From Massospora cicadina (taxonomy: Eukaryota > Entomophthoromycota > Entomophthoromycetes > Entomophthorales > Entomophthoraceae), in NCBI GenBank assembly GCA_022478985.1, contig JAKSZP010000104.1, positions 62,001 through 126,000 of the forward strand: 64,000 bases of DNA, written 5' to 3'. Each line of letters begins with the position of its first letter. The stretch's first letter is position 1. The notes under the pieces are model-generated. The model did no database searches. It was not told the origin of the DNA and worked only from the letters and a program-made list of their open reading frames with translations. The position numbers and the translations under genes are program-made. Of the stretch, positions 23,228-36,287 are shown piece by piece.

Positions 23228-24780
23228 TTAGTTGACCAACCGTTTAATTTTACATGCATCACAATATTTATGTGGGCTTTCTTTATGTGTAATCTGGGTG
23301 TACTGGCCATTGGCCATGGCTTCTATGATGCTCACCACACGTTTTTTCATTTGGTTTTGCTTTGTGTTTTTGGCGTTATTCTTGTAACTACTAACTGTGA
23401 AGTGCCCACCCTTACTGCTTGTACCTGATGGACTTGGACTCTTTGTGATCCTGTTGTCGCAATCCCTGACTAACCCTGAAATTTACTCTAAATTACAACT
23501 AGCTTTTGCTTCCCTATCAGCGCACGCTTCTTCTAATAATAACAAAATTCCTGGTTCCCATCCACCCTTTCAGGGGGTGACTTATATATTGACTGTCTCC
23601 TGAGGTGGCTGACTGGGTTTCAAATCGTTTTGTGCACAGCTGCTTTTGTGGAAATCTATGGATGGCTTGGAGCATGTTCTGGAGCAGTGTCACATAGACG
23701 CATTGTCTTTCCAAGCTTTCTATGAGTTCTTTGCTATTCACCAAGTGGGCTGCTTGGTGAAATTATTTTAAATTGAATTTAATGATAGGGCCCATACTCT
23801 ACCTTTGCCTAACGTTGTTAAAATTTCATTTCTCCATTCTACTTTGGACCTTTTCCACAAGAAACGCCTTGGTGTGGCAATCGCCCTAATCCAAATTTAA
23901 CCAGCTGATTAAAGCTCTTTGGGGCTATTTTTCCCGCCACAACCTAGAAAAGGGCCAGGTAATTTGGCCTTCAAGGTTTCACCTGGGGCGGCCCCTATAA
24001 ACACAGGCCTCAAAAACTTGTGCGCGCCTCTCAAAAAGGAGGATTCTTATCCTTTCATTCCTTTGAGGTCTGCCAAATTTGAAGTCAAGCAGAGGTCTAG
24101 CCCCAAGGTTAAATTAAATGTTTCAGGTTTCTGCCATGATGATGTCACCCACGGCAGTCCCTATAAATACAATGCCCACAACAATTGTTTTTCATTTGAA
24201 TGGGGAAGAGCTCCACACCAATTCCCTCCCCATTTTGGCGGAATTCGAGGGTCCAGAAGTGACTAACCCAAATTTTATATGAGTCACAAACAAAAAAAGG
24301 TTTTTTCTGTGCACCGCGTTTTACATGTATGATAGTGCATTGTGAAAGGGCTTGGTGGTGATGGCCCTTGGCAACTATGAATACCTGACCTATGGAGTGG
24401 GTATGGGGTCAATGACGCCCAAAAACAAGTTTTTAACAGAAAATATATACAAAAATTGAGCTGATTGTCAGCTCTTGTGGCTCTGACGAGGACCCTATTT
24501 CAGTATATCAAATTACACCTGAGAACCCGCGCCTGACCCCTACCATGATCTACAGGACATAGGAAATGGAAAAGGTGCTACTTTTAGAATATTAAAATGC
24601 TTATGCAACTGCTGAAGATATGGTGGGGTATGTGGCCTCAGTAGTAAGAGTGGACAATTATCCCTCTCCATTTTTTGATGCAAAAACTTAACCTGGGGGC
24701 ATGCTTATGCCTGATGAGGAGTTCTCTGTTGAGGTGTTGACGTTTTCTGGTTTGAATAAATACCACTCAGGATATTTTTG
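23228..24780 (+). pseudogene. Gypsy-A gag region, unrecognisable in detail
   Basis: The segment between the 5' LTR and the protease should encode the Gag capsid/nucleocapsid. I cannot identify capsid motifs or a clean zinc knuckle. The best open stretch is 23919-24266 (115 codons, Pro/Lys-rich). The call rests on position alone. Confidence 0.45.
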
Positions 24781-24799
24781 GCAGCTGCCCTTTCATCTC

Positions 24800-27700
24800 C
24801 TTTAAGGAAAGTCAGCCCAGCTATTTTGGTGAATACAGGAGCCTCTGAGATTTTATTGACCAAAACTTGGCCGACTACCTTAAATTGAATTAATTGCCAG
24901 GTGGCATGTTTAGGGGAGGGGCTTCCCAAAGTATTCCCGCTCTGAAATTTCTGGGATTAGTGGATTATCAATTTGGCAAAAATCATTTTTCTGGACGCTT
25001 CCAAGCTATCAAAAACCTCTTGTATCCCATTACTTTGGGAGTTCAGTGGTGTCAAAAGTTTGACGTCAAAACGAACTTGAAACAATACCTTGTCATTAAC
25101 TTTTTGAATGGTCATAAATAGTTGTCCTATTGTCTGAGGCTAACTCTAAGGGATATTTACCCCAATGGGTCGAAGTCCACACACTCAGTTATGCTACGTT
25201 GGTAAAGGCCTTTTTAGAGCTACCCTTACCTTTCTTTTTGGGTTGGAATCTTTGTTTGATGAAGCTTCAGCCAATGTACTACCAACTCATTCAGGGTTTG
25301 ATTGTGAGGTCAAGTTCGCCATTGATCTGGTGCATATTTTCTCCCATTTACCCCTTGACTGTATGGGAGGAAGAATCATTAGATGTGAGGGTCAAGGAGC
25401 AGTTAGCCAAAGGCGAAATATTTCAGCATACCTCTCCGGTATGCTACCCGCTTCTTTTTGTGGAAAAGGCTGATTGTACTCAACACCCATACGTAGATTA
25501 TGGGAACCTGAACAATGTCACTGTTCCAGATTTGCATCCCATACCATTGGATTCCCAGATTGCTCGCTATGTGGATAAATCCAGATTTTTCTCCAAACTA
25601 GATTGCTTAAATGCGTTAATCAGATCTGGATAAAGAAGGGCCAGGAGTGGTTAACCGCCTTCCATACCAGAAAAGGAATATTCCAGTTTCAGGTCATGCT
25701 CTTTGGGCTTAAGAATGCCCCTGATATCTTTCAACGCCGCATTGATGAAGCGTTGGGGGTCTTGTTAGGGGTATGCGCGGCTGCCTACATGGATGACATC
25801 CTGGTGTTTTCCCCTGATCATGAGACCCACGCAATATACCTGCGGCAAGTGGTGGAGAGATTAAGGGCAGCCAACATTATGCTTAAAATCAGTAAGTGTG
25901 AGTTCTTTAAGTCCCAGGTCACCTTCCTGGGCAACATCGTGTTTGACTAAGGCTACATAATGACTTTAGATAAGGAGAAGGCGATTTGCAAGCGGACACC
26001 CAAACTTCATTTAAAGAGTTGAGGAGTTTTAGGACGTTTACGTTCCTTAGAGAATTCACACCAAATCTTTCTGAGGTAGTAGCGCTTTTGTATAAGAAAA
26101 TTGGGACAAAAAAGCTCCAGTAGTCCCCAGTTTTGCAGGATGCCTTCCAAGCGGTAAAGTGCAACATGTTTACACGTCCATCCTTCTCCATGTAGATCCC
26201 AAAAAGAGCTTATAGTGGCTCATGATGCCTCCAAAATCGCCATAGCAGCTGCCCTATTAACAAGTAAGCTAAAATGTAATAGAGCATCTGGTGGGATATT
26301 TTTCTCAGAAGATATCTCTACATGAATTAAACTACGCTGTTTATGACAAGGAGTTATTAGCAGTGTACTGAGGCGCTGACTTATTGGCGTCATGGACTTC
26401 ATGGCTCATCCCAACCATTTGCATATTTATACATCACCGGACTTGTACTACCACGCACCTCATGTCCTGACACCACGGCAAACCTAATGGCATAAGACTC
26501 TGGACCAATTTGTGTTTTCTATAAGTTCACAAAGGGCCAGGAGAATGCTTTGGCAGATGCTTTAAGCCAAACCCTGCGTTGTCTCCAGATCCAAAGGAGG
26601 TAGAGGTACACAGCGCCTAATTGATGATTCCACCGGGTAAGATTGTGTCCCAACATCCCTCCACCATGACCTATGGGTCAGCGCTTGCTCCTCTGGAAAA
26701 TACAAAGGAATATAGTATGTTCAGGAAGGTTGACCTTTTTCAGCCGCTGTCAGAGGCATATAATATGGTACTTGCTAAGAGCGCTTTAAATCAAGAGGAT
26801 CTATCCAGAGGTTATCATGTAAAGAATGAGATGGTGTGGTTTCAGGGGCGCCTATGGGTTCCTTCTGGCCCACTTCGCCTGGAAATCATCTGGGACCATC
26901 ATGATGGACTCACCATTGGACATCCTGGGAAAGCAAAGACGTTGGAGTTAATATGCTGCACCTACAATTGGAAGGGCTTGCTTGCTCAGGTGGGGCGGTA
27001 TTGTAAGGAATGTTTGATATGAAACCAAATAAAGCCAAATCGTCAACCTTTAGCGGGGTTGTTGGTACCAGTCCAGAAAGTTAAGGGCCCTGGACTTCCC
27101 TCTTAGTTGTCATTGTGAAACTAAATGTCTCTGATGGTTACGGTGCCATCATGGTAGTGGTGGACCGTATTACAAAGTCGCCCACTTCATTCCTTGCAGA
27201 ACTACAATAACCGCGGCTGAGATGGCCAGGCTTTTCGTCACGCATGTGTTTGCGCTCCATGGGGTTCCGCAAGAGATTAATAGTCTCCAGGGACCCCTTT
27301 CACTTCCGTCTTTTGGGAAGAGTTGTGTAAGACTCTTCAGATTCTCCCCTCCCGTTTGACTGCATATCACCCTCAATCAGATGGGCAGACTGAACGAGTG
27401 AACCAGTGCTTGGAGCAGTTCCTGCGGTGTTACACCGCCGCGGATCATTCAGATTGGGCTCCTCACCTTCCCATGGCCCAGTTTAGCTACAACAATACCT
27501 TAAACTCCTCGATCAGTTGTTCCCCATTTTTTGCCAGCCATGGCTTTAACCCCGCCTTTAACATGGAGTCCAGCTGTTAGTCTAAGGTTGAAGCGGTGGT
27601 AGACTTTGCTAAGACAATCAAGAAGGTCCACCAGGGGGTTTCCACTAGCTTGGAGGCGGCTATGCAGGTTTATAAGGAGAACGCTGATGGGAAACGCCGA

Positions 27701-28230
27701 GTGGGTCCTGCGTACAAGGAAGGGGATCTCATGAAGCTTGATGTCATAACATCCCTATCAAGCAGCCATGTAAGAAGCTGGGACTAAAGAGGATTGGCCC
27801 CTACCGCGTGGTTAGAAAGGTGGGCCATGTTTCATAACAATTGGATCTTCCCTCTTGATTTTAGATCTTCTCTGTGTTTCATGAGAGCAAACTGACGTTG
27901 TTTGAGGGCCCCACCAGAGACTCCTAAGGCCTATCTCATGGATGGGGCGCCAGAGTGGGAGGTGGAAGAAATAGTTGCCTCCCGCCATGTTAAAAGAAGA
28001 ATTGAGTACATGGTATCCTGTAAGGGCTTTATAACTGCAGAGAACAGTTGAGTTCCAACGCATGACTGTACGCATGCCCAAGATCTGATTGTGGCCTTCC
28101 ACAAGCGTTTCCCCCAGGCTGCTGGATTCAAACCTAAACTTACCGTTGCCGCCATGAAGTTTGCCCCTGCCCACAAGAACTTTTCCCATGCGCAAGCCCC
28201 TGGAGGGGGTTGAGCCCCATCAGGAGGGAG
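24800..28230 (+). pseudogene. Gypsy-A pol: protease, RT, RNase H, integrase, chromodomain
   Basis: The protease active site reads NTGASEILL (24832-24855), Asn replacing the catalytic Asp. RT: 'YVDYGNLNNVTVPDLHPIPL', 'GIFQFQVMLFGLKNAPDIFQ' and an intact YMDD at 25786-25797, with a frameshift near 25625. RNase H begins HDASKIAIAAAL (about 26220). Integrase: HH-CC zinc finger (HHDGLTIGHPGK ... YCKECLI, 26890-27020), then 'LTAYHPQSDGQTERVNQCLE' with the catalytic Glu (27355-27420). Chromodomain: 'EVEEIVASRHVKRRIEYMVS' and KGFITAENS (27956-28050), which in chromoviruses guides integration to chromatin marks. One aromatic-cage Trp is Cys and another a stop. Confidence 0.92.
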
Positions 28231-28237
28231 AGGATAA

Positions 28238-29076
28238 TGTCATGTGCACATGGCATCATAGTGGGGACCAACCCCAAAAATAAGGCTGGGCGCCAGGAGG
28301 CCCAGAAGATGAAGCTCCAGGCCCTCCCTGACTTGAGGCACACCCTAGAACAACGCTGGGTACGGGCATAGTATGCCCAGGTTGGTACTAGTGGGGTGCC
28401 AAGTTCTTATCCCTTATGTTAATCTAGGTGTTAAAACGGACAGTTTACCAAATTAATGTGGACAGTCTAATTCGGTTTATTGAGGAAGGGTATTTTGAAA
28501 CCTATTCCATTTATGAAACAACGCATTTGGGTCAAATCCAACTTCAATTGATCACTTGAGTGGAGTCAGTTTTGGCTTATCTAACTAATTCAGATGGGAG
28601 CATTGCCCTATTAATGGGTCAGTGCTTGGGTCCACTGCAGCAAACCCCATATTCCCCTGTCGACGCTTAAATGTGTTTTCCCCAACCAACATTCCTTGTT
28701 GGTCAACTTCCCTATTAAAAATTTCCCTGCTTTACCGTTTTAATTTATGCCTTTTTTAACGATCCTGTGCGCAAAACTCTTCAAGGAGGTCTCACGCTTC
28801 GTTAACCTTGCCATAGTAAACACAATCTGATTCTCACCTCGCAAACCATTGGTTCTCCTAGGTTCCCAGCCTGGGTCGTTTACCCCTTCTCTCAATGTGC
28901 ACTGCGACACTTTTGGCTGGTTACTTCTAGCATTTCTTTGTCTAAGCTGTTATTGCTCCAGCACCCTCTGTTAGGAACTAGCAGATGTATTATTAATGGC
29001 TAGTTTCCTTGCATTGGCTCTGTGCACCGTGCACCACCACGCTGGAAACAGGAGAATTATAGAAACTCTCCTTACA
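28238..29076 (+). repeat. Gypsy-A 3' LTR
   Basis: About 839 bp from TGTCATGTGCACATGG to CCTTACA, preceded by the polypurine tract ggagggagaggataa. Its end touches the first base shared by the two Gypsy-B LTRs. Confidence 0.75.
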
Positions 29077-30662
29077 GTCAGGGTGCACAAGCACCTAGTG
29101 GAGAGCCCAGAATGCCATAGGCACAGCAGTCTAAGTGACTTGTAAGAGTGGAGTTCTAATAGGGACTTGAGGAAAGTAAAGTTCGTTAATGTACTAAAGG
29201 CCCCCTAGGCAAATCAGATGGTTGCAATGGGGGCAACCGCGAGTCTTGTGAGAGCTACCCTCAAGGGTGGGAGAGGAAGGGAGGATGACGACTCCTCCAG
29301 GGTTTGCGGTTGCTGGCCTCCAGATTTGAACAGAAGAGCTTTCGCGCCAGCAAGAAGTGGAACAGGGGCCGCCATGAAATTGGAGGTGAGAACAGTGGGG
29401 AAATGTGACCCATAAAGATGTATGAGACTGAGCTTCCCCTGGACGGGGTGCTACAAGTCGCACAGGCAGGCTGAGCCATCAGCGGCTGAGCCAGTTGTGG
29501 ACCCTGAGTTTGAGAGTGGCAGGGCATGGCAGCTCTGGTGCTCCAACAGAGGAGTGTTCTTGGAAAATTTGGCAGTAGAAAGGACAAGAGAGTTTGCATT
29601 AAACAGATGTGCAGTAACGTTGAAACAGCAGGTTCTTCATTGGGGGAAATGCAGTTTATTGCATTTATGATCTGCTGCCAAGTGGCTGGAACAAATGACC
29701 AGATGACCAAACAGTGAATATTTGCATGAGAACTTGGGCAAAGGTGCGCTTTATTGGATCAACCGGTGGAATTTTAGTAAAAGTAAGGTGGATGGAGGCC
29801 GCAGCAAGCTGTATAGGGAATTTATTTTTATTAAGAGCAAAGTGCAGAGTATAAGAGCATTAATTGACAACTGCCCCTGGGCATGGCAGTTGCCTTAAGG
29901 ACCAGTTTTATCACATAGGGGAAATATCATGGGATTGGTTGTTTGGGGTTTGACAATGGGCTTTGTTTGGCTGGCACAGAGGGGGTAGAGTGAATCTTGA
30001 GATTTTGAAAAAAAACTTTTGCAAATTTATTCACGTTCTTGGGACCAAACTAAGTTGACATTACTGATCTAGGTCCTGGCCATCCGAGCCTGCCTGTTTG
30101 CATGATTAAGATTTTCTGGATTCATCCCAGGAGGCAGCAGCCATTGGGATGAGTTGTTTGAGACCCAGACTGAACTTTTGATTGGACTATTAACGAGTTC
30201 TGAACTTCCTGGATTATCTCAGAGCGTTAGGGCAACTGGTACAAGTTTTTTGGTACCTGATTTATAAATGATAATGTATTGAACTGATTTCCGGTGCAGG
30301 CCAGTCTGGACTGACTCCCCTAGACTGGAATTTGCAGGCTGGGCTCCGACGTTAGTAAATGCTATTTCCCCAAAATTTTGACATGGTTTGCCTGGAGAGT
30401 GGGGGGTCCCAAGGGCCTGTCCATGGCCTCTGGTGTGCGCAATCTTTTGGAAGACTCCCTCTATTAAGCCTACCAGGGTTGAGGAGGGGGAAGATTGGGA
30501 GTGGGTTATCCTTGGGGGGAGAGCAATCACCCAGCGCTCATCTACTACGTGTGCCAAGTCGCTCAACTTTGACAGAGGGTCCACTTGGCCCTTATGACCT
30601 CATTTTGTTTGGAAGGGGTGTTGCTTTCTATCCAGTTGCAGGGGCTTTCTGTAGGACTTACA
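29077..30662 (-). repeat. Gypsy-B 3' LTR (with conserved peptide-coding segment)
   Basis: Homologous to 36288-37883 along its whole length. On the minus strand it begins TGTAAGTCCT, preceded by the polypurine tract AAAAAAGGAAAGGGTAG, and ends near CCCTGAC. From about 30640 to 30219 the minus strand is open and encodes 'SDLAHVVDERWVIALPPR' and 'STLVGLIEGVFQKIAHTRGH', also conserved in the other LTR and in part in Gypsy-G LTRs (see findings). Confidence 0.85.
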
Positions 30663-30799
30663 CTACCCTTTCCTTTTTTGACAGGGAGGATTCCACCACT
30701 GGGGACATGAACCAAGGCATAATTTTTGTGCCACTCTGGTATTTTATAACCAGGATGGATTCAATATTCAGGGGGGACTGGGGGCTTCCAGGTGGGAAG

Positions 30800-33700
30800 T
30801 GTAAAATTATCTATCAGGTCCTTGAAGTTTGCACAATAACGCGCGTTCACCCAGATGTTCTAATATGAGGGGTAGCCTTTCCAGGCGACCAAGTATTGAA
30901 CAGATTGGCGGGACCTCTTGGAAGCCAGGATAGCCTCCACCTCCACTTCCTGGGATTTCCCAAAAATTAGCTCTGGGGATGTTGGCATTTCTCCTTTGAA
31001 GGGAGTTAGGAGGGAGGTATGGAAGACATTGTGCTGCTTCCAGTGCGTAGGCAGTTTTTAAGTGGTAGGCTTCATTTCCCAAAACTCTTCTCAACCTCGT
31101 AGGGTCTTGAGCATTTGGCTGCTAGCTTACGGGTGGGAGCTTTCAGGGGAAGGTTGCGGGTATCCAACTTGATGAGGGAGCTGACTTTGATCTCATGTCC
31201 TAAGAGGCACTTCCAATCAGCAAACCTCTTGTGATCCTCGATAGACTTCATCAAGTGTTTGCAAACCAGGTTGTGTATCTAATGGAGTGAGCTTACATGG
31301 TCCATGGTGGCAGGAAATGCTGAGGGGAGCCGAGGGCCATTTTGAAAGTCGGGGTTGTACACCAGAGTGGCCTCAAAGGGGAGAGATTGGTCAATGGATG
31401 GAGGGAATTGTTGTACACAAACTGTGCTATGGGCAGATCCTTAGCCCAGGTGCCTTGCGAGGCCGTCACATAACAGCCAGGTACTGCTCCAGTACCTGGT
31501 TCACCTGCTCCGTCTGCCCATTTGAGTGGGAGTGGTAGGCAGTGAATCTTCAGGGCTTAATGCTGAGGTGGGTTAACAGCTCTTTCCAGAACCAGGCTTT
31601 GAACTGGGGTCCCCTGTCGTTCACTATCTCCTTGGGGAGACCAAACATGGCAAATACATGGTTGAAAAATAAATTTGCGGTCTCCACTGAAGAAATAGAT
31701 AAGAGGCAGGTGATGAAGAGTGCAAAGTTGGTGAATCAGTCTACAAATTTTGATCATATCTGAGCCACAGGAAGGTGGGAGCTCCACAATGAAGTCCACT
31801 GAGACCGAGGTACATGGGCCCTCAGCCTTCTGCAGAGGTTTCAACAGTCCTTTCTTCCTGGAATGACCAAATTTCGCACAGGTGCAGGTGACACAACGAA
31901 AGATCCAGGTGGGAATGTCCTTTGAGGACCCAGGCCAGTTGTAAGTTCTCTTTATTAGATCCACATATTCTTTAATGCTGGGGTGTCCAGCTATCTAAGA
32001 AACATGATGTTCCTCAATAACAGGCTACGTAGGGAGGGTGGACCAAAACCTGATTACAGAACCAGACTGTTCCATCCTGCAAAGCATATGGAGCTCTCTT
32101 ATGACTCATGGACTCTAAGTTGTAAAAAAGCTCTATTCCTTTGGGGCACCAGGTTTGGGAGGCGAGGACACAGAGGAGGAGTGGGACATCTGGGCTCAGG
32201 TCATCAAAGCTATTGTAGGGAGGGCCAATGAGAGGATTTGGGAAGGGGGCACTACAGTCATAAAGTCCAGCGGGACTTCCCCCATTAGAAGACAGGGAAG
32301 GATTTCAGCTGAGCATGTCCAGAAAAATGTTCAGGGGGCCTTTTATGAATTCATACTTGAAATGAAACCCGCATAGATCATGACATATGTGAGTTTGCCG
32401 GTGCCCTAGCTTCTGGGGTTTGCAGTAGTAGATTATTGCCTTATGGTCTGTCCAAACGGTGATTTCGTGTTGGGTTCCCTTCAAGAGGTATCACAAAAGG
32501 GTGAGTGACCACGCCACTGCCACTAGCTCCTTGTCATTCATCAGCCACGATTGTTCTGTTGAAATAAACTTATGGGAGTAATAGGCCACTGGGGGCTCAG
32601 ATCCCTCATGCTCCTGTAGCAGCATGGCCCCCACTGCCACTAATGAGGCATCACAGGCTACTATAAAGGGCGGGAGGTGTCAGCATGCCGCAGGACTGGG
32701 GCTGTAAGGAAGATCTCCTTGATAGACTCAAAGGCCTGCTGGCAGTTTGGGGGATCACTTGAAAGGGGCATTCTTCCTAGTGAGGGGGTTTAGGGGTGCC
32801 GCCAGTTGGGCGAGGGCTGGGGAGAATTTTTCGAGAAGTGACAGTACCAAGGAAGGTGTGAAGTTGTTTTTGTGTAGTTGGGGTGGGCCAAGTTTGGATA
32901 GCTTTGAGCTTGCAGGGGGGATGGCATAGCCATCCTTCAGGATAAGATTACCTAAGAAGGTAACCTCATCCCTGAAGAATTCACACTTGGAGGGTTTTAC
33001 AAGGATCTTTGCCTTGTGGAGGGCTGCCACCAACGCTTCTAGATCCTTGGCATGTTGTTATGGGGTGGGGAATGGATCAAAATATCATTGATGTTAGCCA
33101 CAGCGCATGAGAAGCTCAAATCCCCCAGCACACCATTGATGAGGTGCTGGAAGGTGGATGGGCATTCTTCAGTCCAAAAGGCATCACCTGAACTGGAAAA
33201 GACCTCGGTGGGTGCAGATAACTGAAAGCCACTCCTGTCCCCTCGCCACCCTCACCTGATTAAAGGCGTTCACCATGTCCAACTTTGAGAAGATGCAGGA
33301 CTTGGTAATGGCTTGGCGATGGTTTTCTCTAAGGGTAAGGGGTATGGGTTGGGGATGGTAATGTTGTTGAGGTGGCCATAGTCTACACAAGGGCGCAGGG
33401 AGCCATCTTCTTTCATAGCAAAAACTATGGGGGAGGCGACAGGGAAAGACTTCTTAATTAGCCACCCTTTCTCTAACATCTCGTCTAGCCAAACACCCAA
33501 AGCCTTAAACTCTTCCTCAGTATAGGGGTAGAGGGGGCAGTTGATTTTGACTAGATCAACCGTCAGCTGGAATGACAAATTATATTCAAAGTGTGAAGGA
33601 ATCTTGGATGCCAGTGACATGTCAAAGATCGCCTTATAAGGGGCTAAGAAGGAAGCGAAGTCTGAAGGGAGGTCGATTAGAGTGGGTCAGGAGGGGAGAT

Positions 33701-34100
33701 GGAGCCAAGAGATGTGCTCAGGGGAAGGGCTTTTAGTAGGGGAAACTCTCCGCTCACATTTGAGGTTTTTGAACAACAAGGAGTTGTTTGCAAGGTTAAT
33801 GTGAACTACTGACGGCACCACCGGCCCATTCTCAAAAGTACGAGGTAGAGCAAATCCTGTAAGGCTGAGAAGTGGTCAGTAAACCTAAAGTCATGAATGG
33901 AGAAGTACAATGGGCATTGGATGCGGTAGGACTTCATGGACTCGGATGAGGCGTCCAGGATAGACGTAGCTTCCTACATCACCAGGTCCAAGAAATGTGC
34001 CATATGAGATCAATAAAGTTGCCTGCCGCTCTGGTGCCAAGGAGGTCTTGTACAGTGATTTTGCCCGAATCTAAGGGAAAGGTAATAGGGATCAGGAAGT
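30800..34100 (-). pseudogene. Gypsy-B pol: protease, RT, RNase H, integrase, chromodomain
   Basis: Protease near 34036: the active site reads GTRAAGNFIDL, where D-T-G-A would be expected. RT 33620-32755: 'YNLSFQLTVDLVKINCPLYP', 'SLRPCVDYGHLNNITIPNPY', and NIND in place of the catalytic YxDD near 33090. RNase H near 32680: 'VACDASLVAVGAMLLQEHEG' and 'NDKELVAVAWSL'. Integrase 31964-31450: 'SVSVDFIVELPP' followed by frameshifts. Chromodomain about 31010-30840: 'EVEVEAILASKRSRQSVQYL' then VAWKGYPSY. The frame runs on through the polypurine tract into the LTR (VKKGKGSVSPTES). Confidence 0.9.
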
Positions 34101-36287
34101 AAGCTTGGTCCTCTCCTATTGGGATAAGCAAGAGAGAGGGTAGCCGAGTAGGGGGCATGGCCCATCATCAAGAGAGATTGGCCAGGAAGCATAAGGGCAG
34201 AGTGTAACTGGGGAAGAGGTTTCACTTTCACCTTGTCCCAGATAGGGAGGCGAGGGTTGATGTGTACACCTGCTCCGCTTTCTTCAGAGGGGAGGCGGGG
34301 TCAACTGGGGAAAAAAATAACGCCAAGCTGAGCAGACTCTGAGCACTGGGGACCCATAAGGCCAGCCTTCTGATCTGGGATGAGTACAGGAGGTGCTACA
34401 GGCAGAGGTTCCCCCAAAGAGGAGATACCTGAGGTGGGCACAGAGGGGGGCAAAGGGCGGCAAACCTAGGGGATGCTTCCCTTGGCCACGACCACTGGCA
34501 GGGGATAGGGGTGGTACGTGGTACTGCAAGAGCTGCGACAGCACATGCAGGGGTGACGAAGGGCCTGACCCAAATTGCGTGGGCTACAGAGAATGCAATT
34601 TCCAAGGATATGGGGAGAGGGTCCCAGATGCATGGGCAGCTGCGGTGGAGTCCAAGGCAGCTCAGAAGGCAGAGATGTCGATTTTGGGAGGGATGGGCAC
34701 AGTAGGAACCATTACCATGAAGGCTTCAATCAGGGAAGGTAGGTCCATGGTGTAAGTCCCAAGGAACGTCCGCTGGGCGTTAATTGGGCCAACCTTCTGT
34801 TCCTGAGCAATAAAATACCAAAGAGGATGGCCATACCCACGTTACCCAGGGCGATCTCACTTGCATGGTAGATGAGTGCTGGAAAATGGTCCTTCAGCTT
34901 CAGATCCCACTTTCAGTACTTGCACTCTCCTCAGCAGAACTGTCACGATGAATATTTAAAAATTTGCACTGAGATCACCAAAATGGAATTAATTGCAACT
35001 AATTCGAGTGGCAATCAGCTGGATACTCATATTTCAAATGGTTGAAAAGGTATGAAGGCTGAGCTATTGGTCAGAACGCCCAACAGTTGCAAATTCTGTT
35101 TACACAATGATCAAAAATCTTCCCCTCTCCTATTCCCAAATAGCTCACCTCTTAGTTTGACCTGACCGCAACCTGGCCTGTCGCCATACTTAGCAGTGTC
35201 AGTCCCTAGAAAAACTAACCCGCCTATTCCCAAATATTTCACCTCTTAGGTTGACCTGACCACAACTTGGCCTGCCGCCAAACTTAGCGATGTCAGTCCC
35301 CAGAGAACTAACCCGCCCATCTCCAAATAGTTCACCGCTTAGGTCGAACTGAATGAAATTTGGCTCATCGCTGAATTTTGCTAATGTTGGTCCCCAGTGA
35401 ACTAGCCCGCCCATTCCTGAATAGTTCACCGCTTAGGTCGAACCTGCAGGACCCGATCCTGGCTTATTTTCCCAAAAATTGATGACTATTTAATTGGGCG
35501 CATCACCCTGAGAAAGTTGTTGGTCAATTCTCATTCCTTAAATTTCCCAATAAAAATACCCTCCCCCAAATTTCCATTTTTTTCTGGTTGAGATTTTAAG
35601 TTCCCTTCCAGTTCCATATCCGTCATACCAGCAGCAGTACCCCTGGCATTCTGGTCCACCACTTGGATGCTCTGGCATTCAGGATGGTAGGCCAGTCTAT
35701 TTTCTACTTGCCATCTGCCTGATACATGGCGTTCTGTCTCAACGTAAAAATATGGAAAAGGCGTGATGTTTTTGACTCATGGGCCTGGACCACCAAAGTG
35801 ACCAGCGCCATCAAGGGGGTGGTGTTGCCAGACTTAGCAGCAGAGCGGAGCACTCCCTGACCCAACGATGGGTCCCCATCCAGCGCGTTGAGGAGAGCCA
35901 CACTCTGCTGGGCATCAGAGGGAAGCAGGGATCTCCAACCATCAGCAGTAAAGAACGTCTGGAGCTCTGCCAGGATACATAAATCTGATTGCCCACCTCA
36001 TCAGAGGGGACAGGGGGACCCACATCCCTATCATGTTAACTGATGGTGTGACACCCATTGCTGGGGCTCAGTGGGATGGGGATCTATTAAGCAGAGCCTG
36101 TTGGCAACCTGGATGAACAAGGCCACCGACCATCATGAGAAGTCCAGGTTGCAGAGGGAGAACATGTTTAGAGTGAGAGCATAGGCCACAGCTTTGCCAG
36201 TGCCAGCGAGAAGGGCATAGAAGGCTGAGATTTTTGGTCAGTTCATTATGTCATTGACCAGTTGATAAGAATTAGACTGGGCTCCCG
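34101..36287 (-). pseudogene. Gypsy-B gag region
   Basis: Between the 5' LTR and the protease. Readable blocks on the minus strand are 36023-35704 (including MGPPVPSDEVGNQIYVSWQ and 'MALLNALDGDPSLGQGVLRS') and a Pro-rich block at 34605-34284. No zinc knuckle can be traced. At 35150-35440 four imperfect direct repeats of about 75 bp lie in tandem, each with an 'aactaacccgccc(a/t)' and a 'ttagg(t/t)tgacctgac'-like part. They probably form a spacer or untranslated region. Confidence 0.6.
35145..35440 (-). repeat. Tandem imperfect repeat, about 70-75 bp unit
   Basis: Roughly four copies of a unit containing 'ccaaatagctcacctctta', 'gacctgaccgcaacctggcc' and 'gtcagtccctagaaaaacta', with drift between copies (35145, 35215, 35288, 35363). 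The unit is not a multiple of three throughout and is not clearly coding. It lies in the gag/leader region of Gypsy-B. Confidence 0.75.

Larger units (their letters stand above)
22344..29076 (+). mobile_element. Gypsy-A, Ty3/gypsy chromovirus
   Basis: LTR-gag-PR-RT-RNase H-INT-chromodomain-LTR on the + strand, 6.7 kb. LTR similarity can be followed from the 'cacatg(a/g)cat' start through 'aacgctgggt', 'cattccttgttggtcaactt', 'cctgtgcgc' and the 'caccacc' block to the end. The LTRs are strongly diverged, so this is an old insertion. It starts inside gypsy remnant E. I could not find a convincing TSD; its right end abuts the LTR of Gypsy-B. Confidence 0.88.

Noticed and set aside
22430..29000. 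A first reading of Gypsy-A with short LTRs of about 550 bp ending near a TGGTGATCAC primer-binding site at 22899 and a tgcca TSD
   Set aside because: LTR similarity continues well beyond that point (the 'caccacc ... aactct' blocks at 23190 and 29031), so the LTRs are about 850 bp and the apparent primer-binding site and TSD lie inside them.
34393..34755. A + strand 120-codon frame with several Cys residues (CKSCDSTCRGDEGPDPNCVG), resembling a zinc-binding domain
   Set aside because: It lies antisense in the Gypsy-B gag region, has no defined Cys/His spacing and no neighbours on its strand.
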